Shown: positions 6,887 through 16,431, counted from the first letter of the stretch. The stretch is DNA of 44,606 bases from Deltaproteobacteria bacterium (GCA_016218725.1 JACRDB010000113.1:1-44606); one strand, 5' to 3'. Made by a program: numbers and translations. The notes: generated from the sequence alone by a model not told the origin.

Positions 6887-9151
6887 TCAGTTCCCGGTGC
6901 CGGCGCTCAGGTTCACGGGCACCTCGGTGGTCAGCGCCTCGCCCGCCCCGAGCGGCGGGAGGGTCCTCGCGCCGGACTCCACGCAGGACGCGAACTGCGG
7001 CGACGGGGCGTTGGACACGCTCACCGAGGACACCCTCCCGGCCCCGTTGACCGACAGGCTCACGGTGATGCGCACGGGCCGAGCGCCCGCCGCGGGGTTG
7101 AGCCGGAGGAGGTTCTGCCAGCACCGGGACACCACCCGGGACTGCTCCAGCGAGCGCGCCAGCGACGAGGCCCTCCCGGCCCCGCTGGAGGGCGCCCCGG
7201 GGTTGGCCCCGGAGGGGGCCCTCGGGGCGGTCCTGAGGGCCGTGTCCCGAGGCCCGTCCACCCCCGAGGGGGTCGGGGTCCCGCCCGCCGCGCGGATCAG
7301 CGCCAGGTCCGCCGCGGACACCTGCGGCGCGGTGGGCTCGCGGCCGCCCGGGCGGTGGTCGCGGTTGTGCCCGTGGTCGTTGTTCGTCCCGTTGGGGCCC
7401 TGCTCGGGCGTCGTGGGCGTCCCCTGCGCCGCCACCGAGGACGGCGGTGGGGTCGGGGCCTCGGGCCCCGGGGACGGAGGCAGCGCGATCGGCGGCGTCA
7501 CCACCGGCGACGGCGCCGTGGCCACGGGCGGATTCACCGTGGGCGCCGTACGCGGCGCGTTCAGCCGTGGGCCGATGACAATGCCACCGGCCAGGCCCAC
7601 CACCAGCACCCCAGCCAAAAGCACCAGCACGCTCTTTGGGAGCCCTGGCTGCGGAGGCGCCGGAGCGAGCGACACCGTGGGGTTCCCAGGCGGCGCCAGG
7701 CTCCACCCCGAGGGGTTCGACGCCAGGGGCGCCCCGGAGGGCACCACCAGGGGCATGGGCTGGGACTCCATCCCCGACGGGAACGACGCCGACGCCGGCG
7801 GAGGCGGGAAGGACGCCACCGGCTCCGGCGCGCTCAAGGGCCCCACCGGCGGCACCTCGCCGAAGGGTGAGGGGCTCTCCCGAGGCGCCGAGGCGGGGGC
7901 CTGGCCCTGCGCCATGGGCGTCGCGGGCGGAGCGGGTGGCGTCGGGGGCACCGACGCCCTCGTCGGTGCGATGCCCAGCGAGCCTGGGGTCGCCGCCAGG
8001 GTCTGCGGCACCACCCTCGCCGGAGCGCTGCCAGCCCCAGGCGCCGACGCAGCACGACCCGCCGTGTGCGGCGGTGTCGTGGCCTGTGGGGCCGTGTGAT
8101 GCGGTGTCGTACCCTGTGGGGAGCCGTGCACCGGCGCCGGCGGTGGCGGGCGCCGGGAGGGGGTCTTGGCGGGCTCGCCAAAGGCCGAGATGGGGCGGGT
8201 CTCGATGTCGAAGGCGTCGCTCGGGACCTTGGCGCGGGCGGCGTCGGCGTCGCGCACGGCGGCGGCGATCCGGGGGTCCAGGCCGGTGACCTTGGTGGCC
8301 TCGTCGTCTTCGCCTTCGGGGCCGTGGGGTGGGCGGACGGAGCCTGCGCGGGCGCTGCCGATGGGCACCACCTGGGCGCCGCGGGGCTTGTCGCCCCCGG
8401 CCGGGCGCTTGCCGAGCTCGTCCAGGAGGTTGCCGGACATGCGCTGGGCGGCGAGCCTGAGGAGGTCCCCGAGCTCCGCCACGCTGCGCATGGGGCGCCA
8501 GTCGTCGAGCCCCTCGCGCCACACGAGGGTGTCCGCGGTGACGTCCCCGCCCTGCACCCTCGCGGAGAGCTCCGAGCGCGTGAGGGGCCCCACGGGCAGG
8601 TCACGAATGCCCGCGTACCAGCCCGTCTCCGACGCGTTGAGAATGGACGAGGTGCTGGGCGCGGCGGGGGCGTCCTTGCGGGCCGGGGCCTTGTCCGCCG
8701 CGCGGGCCGTGGCCCCGACCAGGGACGGCCCCGTGGCGCCCCGCGCCGAGGACGGCGAAAACGCCGGCCCCGTGGTGGTGGGCGCTCGGGGTCGGGCCTT
8801 GGGGGCTGCGCCCGCGGGGGCCGCGCCTGCGGGCCCGCGCGTCAGGGGCGACACCGACGAGAGGGCCGGGCCGGTGGTGGTCGGGGTCCGGGGCCTCGGG
8901 GCCACCTTGGCGCTCGCCGCGGGGGGCGCCGGGGCCGCCGTCGGAGGCGGGGCCTGGGTGCCCTGGGGCGTCGGGTCCACCGAGAGCCCCGGCGACGAGT
9001 GCTCACTCCCCGGGCCGCCGCCCAGGGAGCCCGTCTGGAGCTCGATGATGTGCTCGCACTTCTTGCATTTGAAGCGCGTGACCGCGCGGCCTCGGAGCTT
9101 CTCGTCGGCTACGTGGTACTTCTGCTTGCAGTGGTCGCAGACAAAATTCAT
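6887..9151 (-). CDS. GltJ/AgmX-like motility protein: zinc ribbon, GYF, TM, TonB-like C-terminus
   Basis: The 754-aa modular protein starts with a MJ0042-type zinc ribbon (C5, C8, C29, C32). A long Pro/Ala/Gly linker leads to a GYF_2 domain (about 174-235, WYAGIRDLPVGPLTRSEL...VWREGLDDWRPM). A second disordered linker precedes one TM helix (about 508-530, SVLVLLAGVLVVGLAGGIVIG), a Pro-rich periplasmic spacer and a C-terminal AgmX/TonB-like domain (about 655-754, SRVVSRCWQNLLRLNP...ITVSLSVNGAGRVSSVSV). This architecture matches Myxococcus GltJ (AgmX), whose cytoplasmic zinc-ribbon and GYF modules are known to bind the gliding machinery via MglA. The ATG at 9151 has GGAG upstream; a GTG one codon earlier is possible. 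The other glt genes are not in the window, so it could be a paralogue. Confidence 0.82.
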   Translation of the reverse strand: MNFVCDHCKQKYHVADEKLRGRAVTRFKCKKCEHIIELQTGSLGGGPGSEHSSPGLSVDPTPQGTQAPPPTAAPAPPAASAKVAPRPRTPTTTGPALSSVSPLTRGPAGAAPAGAAPKARPRAPTTTGPAFSPSSARGATGPSLVGATARAADKAPARKDAPAAPSTSSILNASETGWYAGIRDLPVGPLTRSELSARVQGGDVTADTLVWREGLDDWRPMRSVAELGDLLRLAAQRMSGNLLDELGKRPAGGDKPRGAQVVPIGSARAGSVRPPHGPEGEDDEATKVTGLDPRIAAAVRDADAARAKVPSDAFDIETRPISAFGEPAKTPSRRPPPPAPVHGSPQGTTPHHTAPQATTPPHTAGRAASAPGAGSAPARVVPQTLAATPGSLGIAPTRASVPPTPPAPPATPMAQGQAPASAPRESPSPFGEVPPVGPLSAPEPVASFPPPPASASFPSGMESQPMPLVVPSGAPLASNPSGWSLAPPGNPTVSLAPAPPQPGLPKSVLVLLAGVLVVGLAGGIVIGPRLNAPRTAPTVNPPVATAPSPVVTPPIALPPSPGPEAPTPPPSSVAAQGTPTTPEQGPNGTNNDHGHNRDHRPGGREPTAPQVSAADLALIRAAGGTPTPSGVDGPRDTALRTAPRAPSGANPGAPSSGAGRASSLARSLEQSRVVSRCWQNLLRLNPAAGARPVRITVSLSVNGAGRVSSVSVSNAPSPQFASCVESGARTLPPLGAGEALTTEVPVNLSAGTGN

Positions 9152-9212
9152 CACTCGCTCCGGGCGTCACCGCCGCGTCACCAGCGCGCGGTGTCCAGTG
9201 TGATCAGACAGG

Positions 9213-11036
9213 TTAGAGCAGCGAGAGCACCCTTTCTTTGATCTGCCCCCGCGTGGCCTCGTCCGGCGCTGCGGGGACGGCGCGCTCCCAGGCCTCCAGG
9301 GCCTTCTTTCGGAAGCCGACCTTCTCGTACAGGAGCGCGAGGTTCTTGAGCGCGGGGAAGAACCCCGCGAAGAGCCCTACGCTGCACTCCAGCTCGGAGA
9401 TTGCCCGAAAGAGCTCCCCCCGGCGCCCGAGGAGCAGCGCGAGCTGGTAGTGCATCCGGTAGGAGTCCGGGGCCGCCAGGACGCCCTTCTCCAGGTGCTG
9501 CACGGCGGCCTCGAAGTCTCCGCGCTGGTAGGCCTCGGTGCCGGCCTTCAAGGCCCGGTCCGCGTCCGGGGTGATGGGCAGCTCGCTCGGCCGCTCGTCC
9601 CCGCGGGACTCCAGCACACCCTCGATGCATGCCGCGGCCTCCACGATCCCGAAGGGCTTCGGCAGGAAGGCCCGCACCCCGAAGGTGTTCTTCAGGTCCG
9701 CCGCGAAGCGCCAGCCGTGGTACCGCCCGGAGAGCAGCACCACCGGCACCGACGCCAGCCGGTCCACCTCGCCCATGCGACGGAGCACCTCGAAGCCATG
9801 AAGGTCCGGCAGGTCCGGGTCCAGCACCACCAGCGCCGGCGTGTGCTTCTCCAGCGAGGGGAGCACCTCCTGGCCTCGCTTGAGCTCCACCACCTCCACC
9901 CCGAGGTCCTCCAGCCCGCTGGCCAGGAGCCTCCGACTGTCGTCCTCGGTGTCCACCAGCACCACCCGACGGCGCCCCGAGGCCGGCGCAGCGTCAGGCC
10001 CCGGCGTGGGCGCCGGAGCAGCCACCGGCGCCGTCACCACCTCGGGCTCCACCGCGGGCAGCGGCATCGGCAGCGGCATCGGCATCGGGGGAGGCATCCG
10101 CAAGATCCCCGTAGGGACGTCGTCTTCACCCAGGGCAGGTGGGGATTTGTGGGTGGGTGTAGGCTGGACTGGTGAAGGGTGCTCCATCATCACCGTGGCG
10201 GCGCCGACCTCCACGGGGTTTTCGTCAAGATCGGAGGGCTCCGGGGGCCTTGGGGGCACCGACGGAGGCGCGGGCGGGAGCCTCCGGGGGGTGGGCGAGG
10301 TGCCTTCGGCGCTCGCCGAGGGGAGCGGCGCCGGAGCGGCCATGCGGCTACCCGGCGGCGGGGGTGGTGCGCGCTGGGACGAGGCCCCGGGCACCGGCGG
10401 CGGGAGGATGGAGCCCGCGGGACCTCCCACGATGGTGGGGCTGCGGGACCGGAACGCGGGCGGCGTGGGGGGTGCGGGCCGCGACGCGGGCGGCGGCGAG
10501 CTGTACCCGGGCGGGACCGAGCTACGGCCCGGAGGCCGGGAGGGCACCGTGGTGCCCGGGGGGGGCGGAAAGGAGGGGGCCGGCGTGGGCGGCGGGTCCG
10601 TGGCGGTCGTCGGGGGCGGCGGCGCCGAGGGGTTGTAGCGCTCGCCCTGCCAGGTGGCGTGGCCCTCGGCGCGGGCGGCGTATACCGCGTCGATGACGGC
10701 CCGGAGCTCCTCGTCCAGGGCCACGAAGGCGCAGACCCGCTTGCCGGAGACGAACTCCAGCTCCTCCTGGACGCGCTTGTCCGAGGCGTCCGCCATGGCG
10801 AGGAAGACCGCGTCGTCCTTGACGAGGACGGGCAGCACGCGGTGGCGCCGGGCGATCTCCTCGGGGATCAGCGCCAGGTCCGCGAGGTCCAGGCGCAGGC
10901 GCGAGAGCTCCACCGCGGGGAGGTTGTGGCGCTCGCTCAGGCGCAGGAGCTCCGCGCGGCTCTCGGCGGGTCCTGCGGAGACAAGCTCGGCGTCCTCAAG
11001 GAACTCTTCCGTGGCGGGCTCGTCGCGGTCGGTCAT
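9213..11036 (-). CDS. MshEN/GspE-N domain, receiver domain and TPR protein
   Basis: Three parts are visible in 607 aa. The N-terminal region (about 25-120, LIPEEIARRHRVLPVLVKDDAVFLAMADASD) matches the type II/IV secretion ATPase N-terminal domain, a module that in MshE binds c-di-GMP. A Pro/Ser-rich linker of about 200 residues follows. The receiver domain (about 345-465) has acidic DTEDD, phospho-Asp in VVLDPDLPDLHG, S in VVLLSGRY and K in FLPKPF, so it looks phosphorylatable. The C-terminal 130 residues are TPR-like. Such fusions are common in myxobacteria and could link second-messenger or phosphorelay signals to a motility or secretion machine; no function is proven. It precedes the GltJ-like gene by about 60 bp on the same strand, a plausible operon. 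Confidence 0.82.
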   Translation of the reverse strand: MTDRDEPATEEFLEDAELVSAGPAESRAELLRLSERHNLPAVELSRLRLDLADLALIPEEIARRHRVLPVLVKDDAVFLAMADASDKRVQEELEFVSGKRVCAFVALDEELRAVIDAVYAARAEGHATWQGERYNPSAPPPPTTATDPPPTPAPSFPPPPGTTVPSRPPGRSSVPPGYSSPPPASRPAPPTPPAFRSRSPTIVGGPAGSILPPPVPGASSQRAPPPPPGSRMAAPAPLPSASAEGTSPTPRRLPPAPPSVPPRPPEPSDLDENPVEVGAATVMMEHPSPVQPTPTHKSPPALGEDDVPTGILRMPPPMPMPLPMPLPAVEPEVVTAPVAAPAPTPGPDAAPASGRRRVVLVDTEDDSRRLLASGLEDLGVEVVELKRGQEVLPSLEKHTPALVVLDPDLPDLHGFEVLRRMGEVDRLASVPVVLLSGRYHGWRFAADLKNTFGVRAFLPKPFGIVEAAACIEGVLESRGDERPSELPITPDADRALKAGTEAYQRGDFEAAVQHLEKGVLAAPDSYRMHYQLALLLGRRGELFRAISELECSVGLFAGFFPALKNLALLYEKVGFRKKALEAWERAVPAAPDEATRGQIKERVLSLL

Positions 11037-11153
11037 GGGTGTGCAGGGCAGGCCGAGGCGCTCCGGCGCGACCGCCTCGGCGACGGTACCACCGCCCTCC
11101 CGGTCCCGGCAACGACAACAAACCGCGCCAGGCCCAGACCCTCCGGAGGGGGG

Positions 11154-11711
11154 CTACATACCGCTCAGGATGCGCCAGTCGTCGCCTACCCGCTCCAGCT
11201 CCAGGCGGTTGTCCGCCACGCGGCGGAACCAAAGCTCGTCGTCCACGGCCACGGGGGTGGCCTCCCGCACAGGGTCAATGGCCAGGGCCAGGGAGGCGCC
11301 GGGCCGGGGAGGGTCCAGGGTGGGTCGCCGCAGCGTGTAGCTGCCCGAGAAGGTGAAATCCACCCGGACCCGGTCCGGGTGCTCCGGGTCGAGCTGCACC
11401 CGGCGGTACCTTATCTCGTAGCGCACCTGGCGCACCTCGTCGCTCCAGGCCCCGAGGAGGCGCTGGAGCCCGTCGTAGCCGTAGTCGTCGTCGCCGCGCG
11501 GGGTGCCGCCGTCTTCGAAGTAGCGCGGCGACGCGAGCGCCAGGAGCGCGCGCGCGTCGCGGGTCTCCACGGCGCGGCGGTAGCGCTCGCAGAAACCGAT
11601 CACCCCGCGGTTGAAGGTCGTGTCCGGGACATCCGTATTGGGGATCCGGGCGGAGGCGCACCCTGCGAGGGTCACCGCCATCCAGAGGCTCCGTGAGACA
11701 AGGTTCGGCAT
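11154..11711 (-). CDS. Lipoprotein with NTF2/SnoaL-like domain
   Basis: This 185-aa protein has a lipoprotein signal peptide (MAVTLAGC, lipobox LAGC, Cys about 20). The rest resembles an NTF2/SnoaL-like cone fold: an N-terminal helix FCERYRRAVETRDARALLALASPRYFEDG, a second helix with the YDGLQRLLGAW motif, then long beta strands ending in ELERVGDDWRILSGM. In this superfamily such domains are enzymes or ligand binders; no catalytic set can be named here. The start is the ATG at 11711. The frame is open further upstream to 12383, but that part is the shadow of ald. Confidence 0.75.
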   Translation of the reverse strand: MPNLVSRSLWMAVTLAGCASARIPNTDVPDTTFNRGVIGFCERYRRAVETRDARALLALASPRYFEDGGTPRGDDDYGYDGLQRLLGAWSDEVRQVRYEIRYRRVQLDPEHPDRVRVDFTFSGSYTLRRPTLDPPRPGASLALAIDPVREATPVAVDDELWFRRVADNRLELERVGDDWRILSGM

Positions 11712-11848
11712 GGTCGTAGGGGCCCTGTGGAGCCGTGAAGGCTCCCGGGCGCCGGGATATTCCTCGCTCAGGGCCCCGATGACAACCTCCTTCCCGCGGA
11801 CGGCGTCCCTTGCGCTCCCCGGGCGCGGGGTGCTACCCCCCCTCGATC

Positions 11849-12079
11849 GTGACCACAGCCCCCGGCTCCAAGCGCGCCCGGCGCATCGAAGAGGCCGTGC
11901 TGGAGCTCGAAGGGATCGTCGCCGTGCGGGTCTGGGAGCTCCCCAGCCGCGTGGAGATCGGCGTCCGCGTCGCCCCCAGCGACACCCCCGCGGACGCCCT
12001 GAACCGGGTGAACGAGCTGGTGGACGCGCTCCGCGAGGGCGAGGAGACCTGGGCCGTGGGGCTGCTCGAAGAGGGCTGA
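11849..12079 (+). CDS. Small conserved hypothetical protein (76 aa)
   Basis: The predicted product, MTTAPGSKRARRIEEAVLELEGIVAVRVWELPSRVEIGVRVAPSDTP and so on, has an alternating helix-strand-strand-helix pattern like a small ferredoxin-like/ACT-like half domain, without Cys or signal peptide. The start is uncertain: the GTG at 11849 gives the compact version, while a TTG at 11810 would add 13 residues. It stops 6 bp before the convergent ald stop. I do not recognise a family. Confidence 0.6.
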   Translation: MTTAPGSKRARRIEEAVLELEGIVAVRVWELPSRVEIGVRVAPSDTPADALNRVNELVDALREGEETWAVGLLEEG

Positions 12080-12085
12080 GGGCGC

Positions 12086-13198
12086 TCAGCCCAGCACGGC
12101 GGAGAGGGCCGTGTAGTCCAGCCCGTGGGCCTGGGCCACGGCCTCGTAGGTGCACTGGCCGTCGTAGCAGTTGACCCCGAGGGCCAGGGCGGGGTCCTCG
12201 CGCAGGGCCCTGTCCAGCCCGCGGTCCGCCAGGGTGACCGCGTAGCGCATGGTCACGTTGGTCAGCGCGAAGGTGGACGTGTGGGCCACCGCGCCGGGCA
12301 TGTTGGGCACGCAGTAGTGAATCACCCCGTCCACCTCGTAGGTGGGCGCGTCGTGGCTGGTGGGGCGCACCGTCTCGATGCACCCGCCCTGGTCCACGGC
12401 CACGTCCACGATGACCGAGCCCCGCTCCATCCGGCTGACCGCGGCGCGGTCCACGAGCTTCGGCGCCACGGCCCCCGGGACCAGCACCGCGCCGATGACC
12501 AGGTCCGCGCGCGTCACCGCCTCTTCGATGTTCACCGGGTTGGAGTACAGCGTCTCGATGGCGCCGCCGAAGATGTCCTCCAGGTAGTCCATGGTCTTCG
12601 GCGAGATGTCCAGCACGGTCACCTGCGCCCCCATCCCGATGGCGATGCGCGCGGCGTTACGCCCCACCACGCCGCCGCCCAGGATCGCCACGCGCCCGCG
12701 GCGCGTCCCTGGCACGCCGCCCAGGAGCACACCCTTGCCGCCGCGCCATTTCTCCAGGGTGGTGGCCCCGGCCTGGACGGCCATGCGCCCGGCGACCTCG
12801 CTCATGGGCCGCAGGAGCGGGAGCGAGCCGTCCTCGAGCTGGATGGTCTCGTACGCGATGGCGCGGACCTTCTTCTCCATGAGCTTGCGGGTGAGCACGG
12901 GCTCGGCAGCCAGGTGCAGGTAGGTGTAGAGCACCAGCCCCGCGCGGAAGTGCTCGAACTCCGCGGGCAGCGGCTCCTTCACCTTGACCACCAGGTCCGC
13001 GCCCCAGGCGTCCGCCGCGGACGGCACGATGCGCGCGCCGGCGTGGACGTACTGCTCGTCCCGCAGCCCCGAGCCCTCGCCGGCGCCGCGCTCCACCAGC
13101 ACCGTGTGGCCCCGGGACGCGAGCTGGCGAACCCCCGCGGGGGTCATCCCCACGCGGTACTCCCGGGTCTTGATCTCCTTGGGTACTCCGATGATCAC
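12086..13198 (-). CDS. ald: Alanine dehydrogenase
   Basis: This 370-aa protein is full length for Ald, which reversibly deaminates L-alanine to pyruvate with NAD. Substrate residues are visible: R15, K74 (VKVKEPLP) and H95 (YTYLHLAAEP). The NAD fold carries GGGVVGRNAARIAIGMGA and VDVAVDQGGCIET with the catalytic Asp. The C-terminal part has HYCVPNMPGAVAHTSTFALTN. The GTG start at 13198 is preceded by AGAGGAG about 8-9 nt upstream. It is probably monocistronic, divergent from the 13261 gene. Confidence 0.96.
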   Translation of the reverse strand: MIIGVPKEIKTREYRVGMTPAGVRQLASRGHTVLVERGAGEGSGLRDEQYVHAGARIVPSAADAWGADLVVKVKEPLPAEFEHFRAGLVLYTYLHLAAEPVLTRKLMEKKVRAIAYETIQLEDGSLPLLRPMSEVAGRMAVQAGATTLEKWRGGKGVLLGGVPGTRRGRVAILGGGVVGRNAARIAIGMGAQVTVLDISPKTMDYLEDIFGGAIETLYSNPVNIEEAVTRADLVIGAVLVPGAVAPKLVDRAAVSRMERGSVIVDVAVDQGGCIETVRPTSHDAPTYEVDGVIHYCVPNMPGAVAHTSTFALTNVTMRYAVTLADRGLDRALREDPALALGVNCYDGQCTYEAVAQAHGLDYTALSAVLG

Positions 13199-13260
13199 GG
13201 CGGTGCTCCTCTGCGGGTCTATGCGGCCGCGGAGCTTACCCGCGCCTCCCCGGAAAGGGA

Positions 13261-14334
13261 ATGGCGCGGTGGCACCGCGCGCGGGACGTTGGTACCGTGC
13301 GCCCGGTGCGACGCTACGGATGGATCGGGCTGGTGCTCCTCGGGCTCCTCGGGGGCCTCTGGGGGGCGAGCTGGCGCCTGGGCCTGGTGCGCGCCCCGTG
13401 GCACGCCCGCTACGCCGAGCTCGCCGCCCAGCTCCGGGATCGCGGGCCCGTGGCGGTGCTGGGCCGCGCGCCGCTCGGGCTCCTCGCCGGGGACACCCCC
13501 CTCGTGCCCGTGGGGCGCTACCCCGCGGTGTCGCGCGCTCTCGCGGGCGGGGACAGCGCCGCCGTCGCCAGGGCCCTGCGCGCCGGGCGCGTGGACGGCC
13601 TCCTGGTGACCGCCGGGGCCCCCGCGGGCCCCTCGGGCGCGGTGTCCTCGGCGCTGGTGGCCCTGCGCCCCACGGGCGGCCTCTCGGCGGTGTACCTGGA
13701 CGCCGAGGCCGCCCTCTACGAGCCCGCCGAGCGGGTGACCGTGAGCCCCGAGGACGCCCGGCGGCTCGTCTCCGTGGTGCGCCTGGTGCTGGGCGGCGCC
13801 ACGGCCCCGCCGGAGCGGCTCTTCCCCGAGGCCATCCGCCGGAGCCGCTCGGCGGAGGTGGCGCTGGTGGTGAGGGACGGCCACGAGGCCATCTTGTGGC
13901 GATCGAACCGCGCGGGCTCCGTCGCCCGGGCCCTCTTGGACGTCACCTTCGCCGTGCTGGACGCCTGGACGAGCCGCCAGCAGGCGCGCCACGGGTCCCT
14001 CCGGGACGCCCTGAGGAGCCGCACCCTCACCCTGGCGATCTTCTATGACAAGGGCGTCCTCGGCGCGAGGGACGCGGCCTTCCTGCGCCGCGCGGCGGAC
14101 CCGAGGGTCTGGGGCGTGGGCTTCGAGCGCCTCACGTCCTGGGAGTATGTGCTGCCCCCGGCGCCCTGGGCCCCGGCCCCGGAGCCGTCCGAGGCCCTCG
14201 GGCGCCTGGCGCGCGACCGGGGGGTGCCCTCGCCGGGGATCCAGCGCCCGCAGCTTACGCTCTACCGCTACCGCGCGCTCCAGATGGTGGAGGAGAGCGC
14301 CGGGGGCCCGGTGACCCTCTGGGACCATTCATGA
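13261..14334 (+). CDS. Membrane-anchored protein of unknown function
   Basis: The protein is 357 aa from the ATG at 13261; a GTG at 13306 gives a cleaner N-terminus (MRRYGWIGLVLLGLLGG). It has one TM segment (about residues 20-38) and an otherwise soluble region predicted to lie outside the inner membrane. Features are a Gly/Ala-rich N-terminal domain with VAVLGRAPLGLLAG, a middle region with SAEVALVVRDGHEAILWRSNR, and a C-terminal part with TLAIFYDKGVLGARDAAFLRRAADPRVWGVGFERLTSWEYVLPP. I do not recognise the family. Its last 6 bp overlap the end of the convergent histidine kinase gene. Confidence 0.65.
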   Translation: MARWHRARDVGTVRPVRRYGWIGLVLLGLLGGLWGASWRLGLVRAPWHARYAELAAQLRDRGPVAVLGRAPLGLLAGDTPLVPVGRYPAVSRALAGGDSAAVARALRAGRVDGLLVTAGAPAGPSGAVSSALVALRPTGGLSAVYLDAEAALYEPAERVTVSPEDARRLVSVVRLVLGGATAPPERLFPEAIRRSRSAEVALVVRDGHEAILWRSNRAGSVARALLDVTFAVLDAWTSRQQARHGSLRDALRSRTLTLAIFYDKGVLGARDAAFLRRAADPRVWGVGFERLTSWEYVLPPAPWAPAPEPSEALGRLARDRGVPSPGIQRPQLTLYRYRALQMVEESAGGPVTLWDHS

Positions 14335-16431
14335 CGGCGGCGGCGGCACGCTGGCGCCGGTCTTCGCCACGGGCAGCGAGATCACAAAGGTGCTCCCCCC
14401 GAGGCCGGTGTCCCGCACCTCGATGGAGCCCCCGGCGGACTGCACCAGCCGCTGCGAGATGGCGAGCCCGAGCCCCGTACCCTGGGCCTTGGTGGTCACG
14501 AACGGGATGAAGAGGTTCGGCAGGATCGTCGCGTCGATCCCCGGGCCGGTGTCCCGGATCTGGAGCTCCAGCACGTCCCGCGTGGGGTACGGGACCCTCG
14601 CCCGGATGGTGATGGCCCCCTCCTCGCGCAGGGCCTCCACGGCGTTCCTCACGATGTTGAGCAGCACCTGCCGCAGGTGCTCCGGGTCCATGCGCACCGG
14701 CGGGAGCGACGGGTCGCAGTCAAGCTCGAGCTTCACCGCCGGGGGCAGGTCCGGGCGCAAGATCTGCGCGGCCCGCTCGACCACCTGGGAGACATTCAGC
14801 AGCGAGGGGTTGCCTCGGTACGGCCGGGCATAATCAAGAAAGGACCGCACCACGCGGTCCAGGCGCTCGACCTCCTCCACGATGATCCCCAGGAACTCCT
14901 TCTGCTCCGCGGGCGGCGCGCGGGCGCCTTCGAGGTACTGGGCCGAGGCCTTGATGCTCCCGAGGGGGTTGCGGATCTCGTGGGCCAGGCCCGCGGCCAT
15001 TTCTCCGAGGGCGGCGAGGCGGTCGCGCTCTTTCATCTTCGCGTGGAGGCGGCAGTTCTCGACCACCACGCCCACCTGGCCGGCGAGGCCCTGGAGGATC
15101 TGCACCTCCTCGGGTGAGAAGGCGTCCTTCACGCGGTCATCGCGGACGCTCAGGAGCCCCGAGAGCTCGCCCGCGTCGCCCTCCAGGGGCAGGAGCACGC
15201 TCGCCCCGAGGGCGTCCAGGGTGCGGGCCCCGGAGGCCATGCGCTCGGCGTCCTGGGGCTCGCCCAGCTCCCGGCGCTCCTCGGCGGAGCGCTCGAAGGT
15301 CTCGCGCACGGCGCAGCCCGAGGCCTTGAGCTCCGTGAGGAGCCCCTCCAGGCCCTCGCGGGTGAGCCTCCGGGGGGGCTCGTCCCCGAGGTGGGCCACG
15401 CGCTCGAAGCCGTCGGCGTCGGCGAGGTACAGCGCGGCGCGGGTGACCCTGCGCGAGGCCTCCAGGCCCTCCATGAGCCTGCGGCCCACGGCGTCGAGCT
15501 CCAGGAGGTGCGCCAGGCGCTGCCGTAGCTGCAGGGCGGCGCGCTCCAGGTCCACGCGCTCGCCGGAGAACACCCTCCCGATGCGCTCCTCCACCTTGGC
15601 CCGGAGCGGGTCGAAGAGCAGCAGGATCACCACCGAGGCCACGATGGCGTTCAAGAAATAGGGCCCCTCCTCCGGGGTGCGGGCCTGCACCAGCTCCTGC
15701 CAATCGACCAGGAAGTAATAGATCCCCGCGAGCACCAGCCCCAGGGCCGTGAGCACCAGGAAGCGCCCGGCCAGCTCGAAGAGGTCCAGGAGCCGCTGGC
15801 GCTCCAGCACCTCGGAGAACATGTACAGCACGGCCAGCACGAGGATGCTCCCCACCGGCGGGAAGTTCTTGGGCAGGAGCTTGTTGAGGGTGAAGGGCAC
15901 CAGGTCCGCGGTGGTGACCAGCGTCGCCGCGGCGCCCACCCCCGCGAGGTAGAGCGCCCGCAGGCGCTCCTCGCGGGAGCGGCTCTCGCGGCCGGAGGTG
16001 TAGAGCGTGCTCACGGCGGCCAGGAGGAGGCCCACCACGTAGGCCGCGATCACCGCGCGGATGGTGGTCCCGGCGAGCTCGCCGTCGAACCAGGGCAGGG
16101 CCACGAGCACCAACAGCGGCACGGCCAGCCAGGCGGTCCAGCGGTCGAGCCAGGACGGACGGGTGCTGCCGTCCACCCGGAAGGCCCGCAGGAAGCGCAC
16201 GCCGGTCTGGGGCAGGAGCACCGCCACGAAGGCCGTCAGGCGCCCCAGGAGCCCGCTGGTGCGCGGCAGGCGGTACTCCAGGAAGGTGGCCAGGTACCAC
16301 ACGGCCACGTTGGTGGCGAACATCACGAAGAGCCAGTGGGCCCGGCGCTTCCTCTCCCGGAGCACCACCTTCACGGCGATGGCCAGGGCCACCAGCGTGG
16401 AGATGAGCGGCGTCCAGAGGTGAAAATCCAC
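14329..16431 (-). CDS. Multi-TM sensor histidine kinase with GAF domain (orphan)
   Basis: The 700-aa protein has an N-terminal membrane region with about seven or eight hydrophobic helices (residues 1-270), resembling 7TM-type sensor modules with a last helix pair around YYFLVDWQELVQ and ILLLFDP. A GAF-like domain (about 300-460, ending FSPEEVQILQGLAGQVGVVVENCRL) precedes the HisKA domain, with H-box AAGLAHEIRNPLGSIKASAQYL. The HATPase domain carries N-box NIVRNAVEAL, G1 IRDTGPGID, F-box LFIPFVTTK and G2 GTGLGLAIS. All catalytic motifs are intact. No response regulator is adjacent, so the partner is unknown. It starts at the GTG at 16431. Confidence 0.92.
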   Translation of the reverse strand: MDFHLWTPLISTLVALAIAVKVVLRERKRRAHWLFVMFATNVAVWYLATFLEYRLPRTSGLLGRLTAFVAVLLPQTGVRFLRAFRVDGSTRPSWLDRWTAWLAVPLLVLVALPWFDGELAGTTIRAVIAAYVVGLLLAAVSTLYTSGRESRSREERLRALYLAGVGAAATLVTTADLVPFTLNKLLPKNFPPVGSILVLAVLYMFSEVLERQRLLDLFELAGRFLVLTALGLVLAGIYYFLVDWQELVQARTPEEGPYFLNAIVASVVILLLFDPLRAKVEERIGRVFSGERVDLERAALQLRQRLAHLLELDAVGRRLMEGLEASRRVTRAALYLADADGFERVAHLGDEPPRRLTREGLEGLLTELKASGCAVRETFERSAEERRELGEPQDAERMASGARTLDALGASVLLPLEGDAGELSGLLSVRDDRVKDAFSPEEVQILQGLAGQVGVVVENCRLHAKMKERDRLAALGEMAAGLAHEIRNPLGSIKASAQYLEGARAPPAEQKEFLGIIVEEVERLDRVVRSFLDYARPYRGNPSLLNVSQVVERAAQILRPDLPPAVKLELDCDPSLPPVRMDPEHLRQVLLNIVRNAVEALREEGAITIRARVPYPTRDVLELQIRDTGPGIDATILPNLFIPFVTTKAQGTGLGLAISQRLVQSAGGSIEVRDTGLGGSTFVISLPVAKTGASVPPPPS

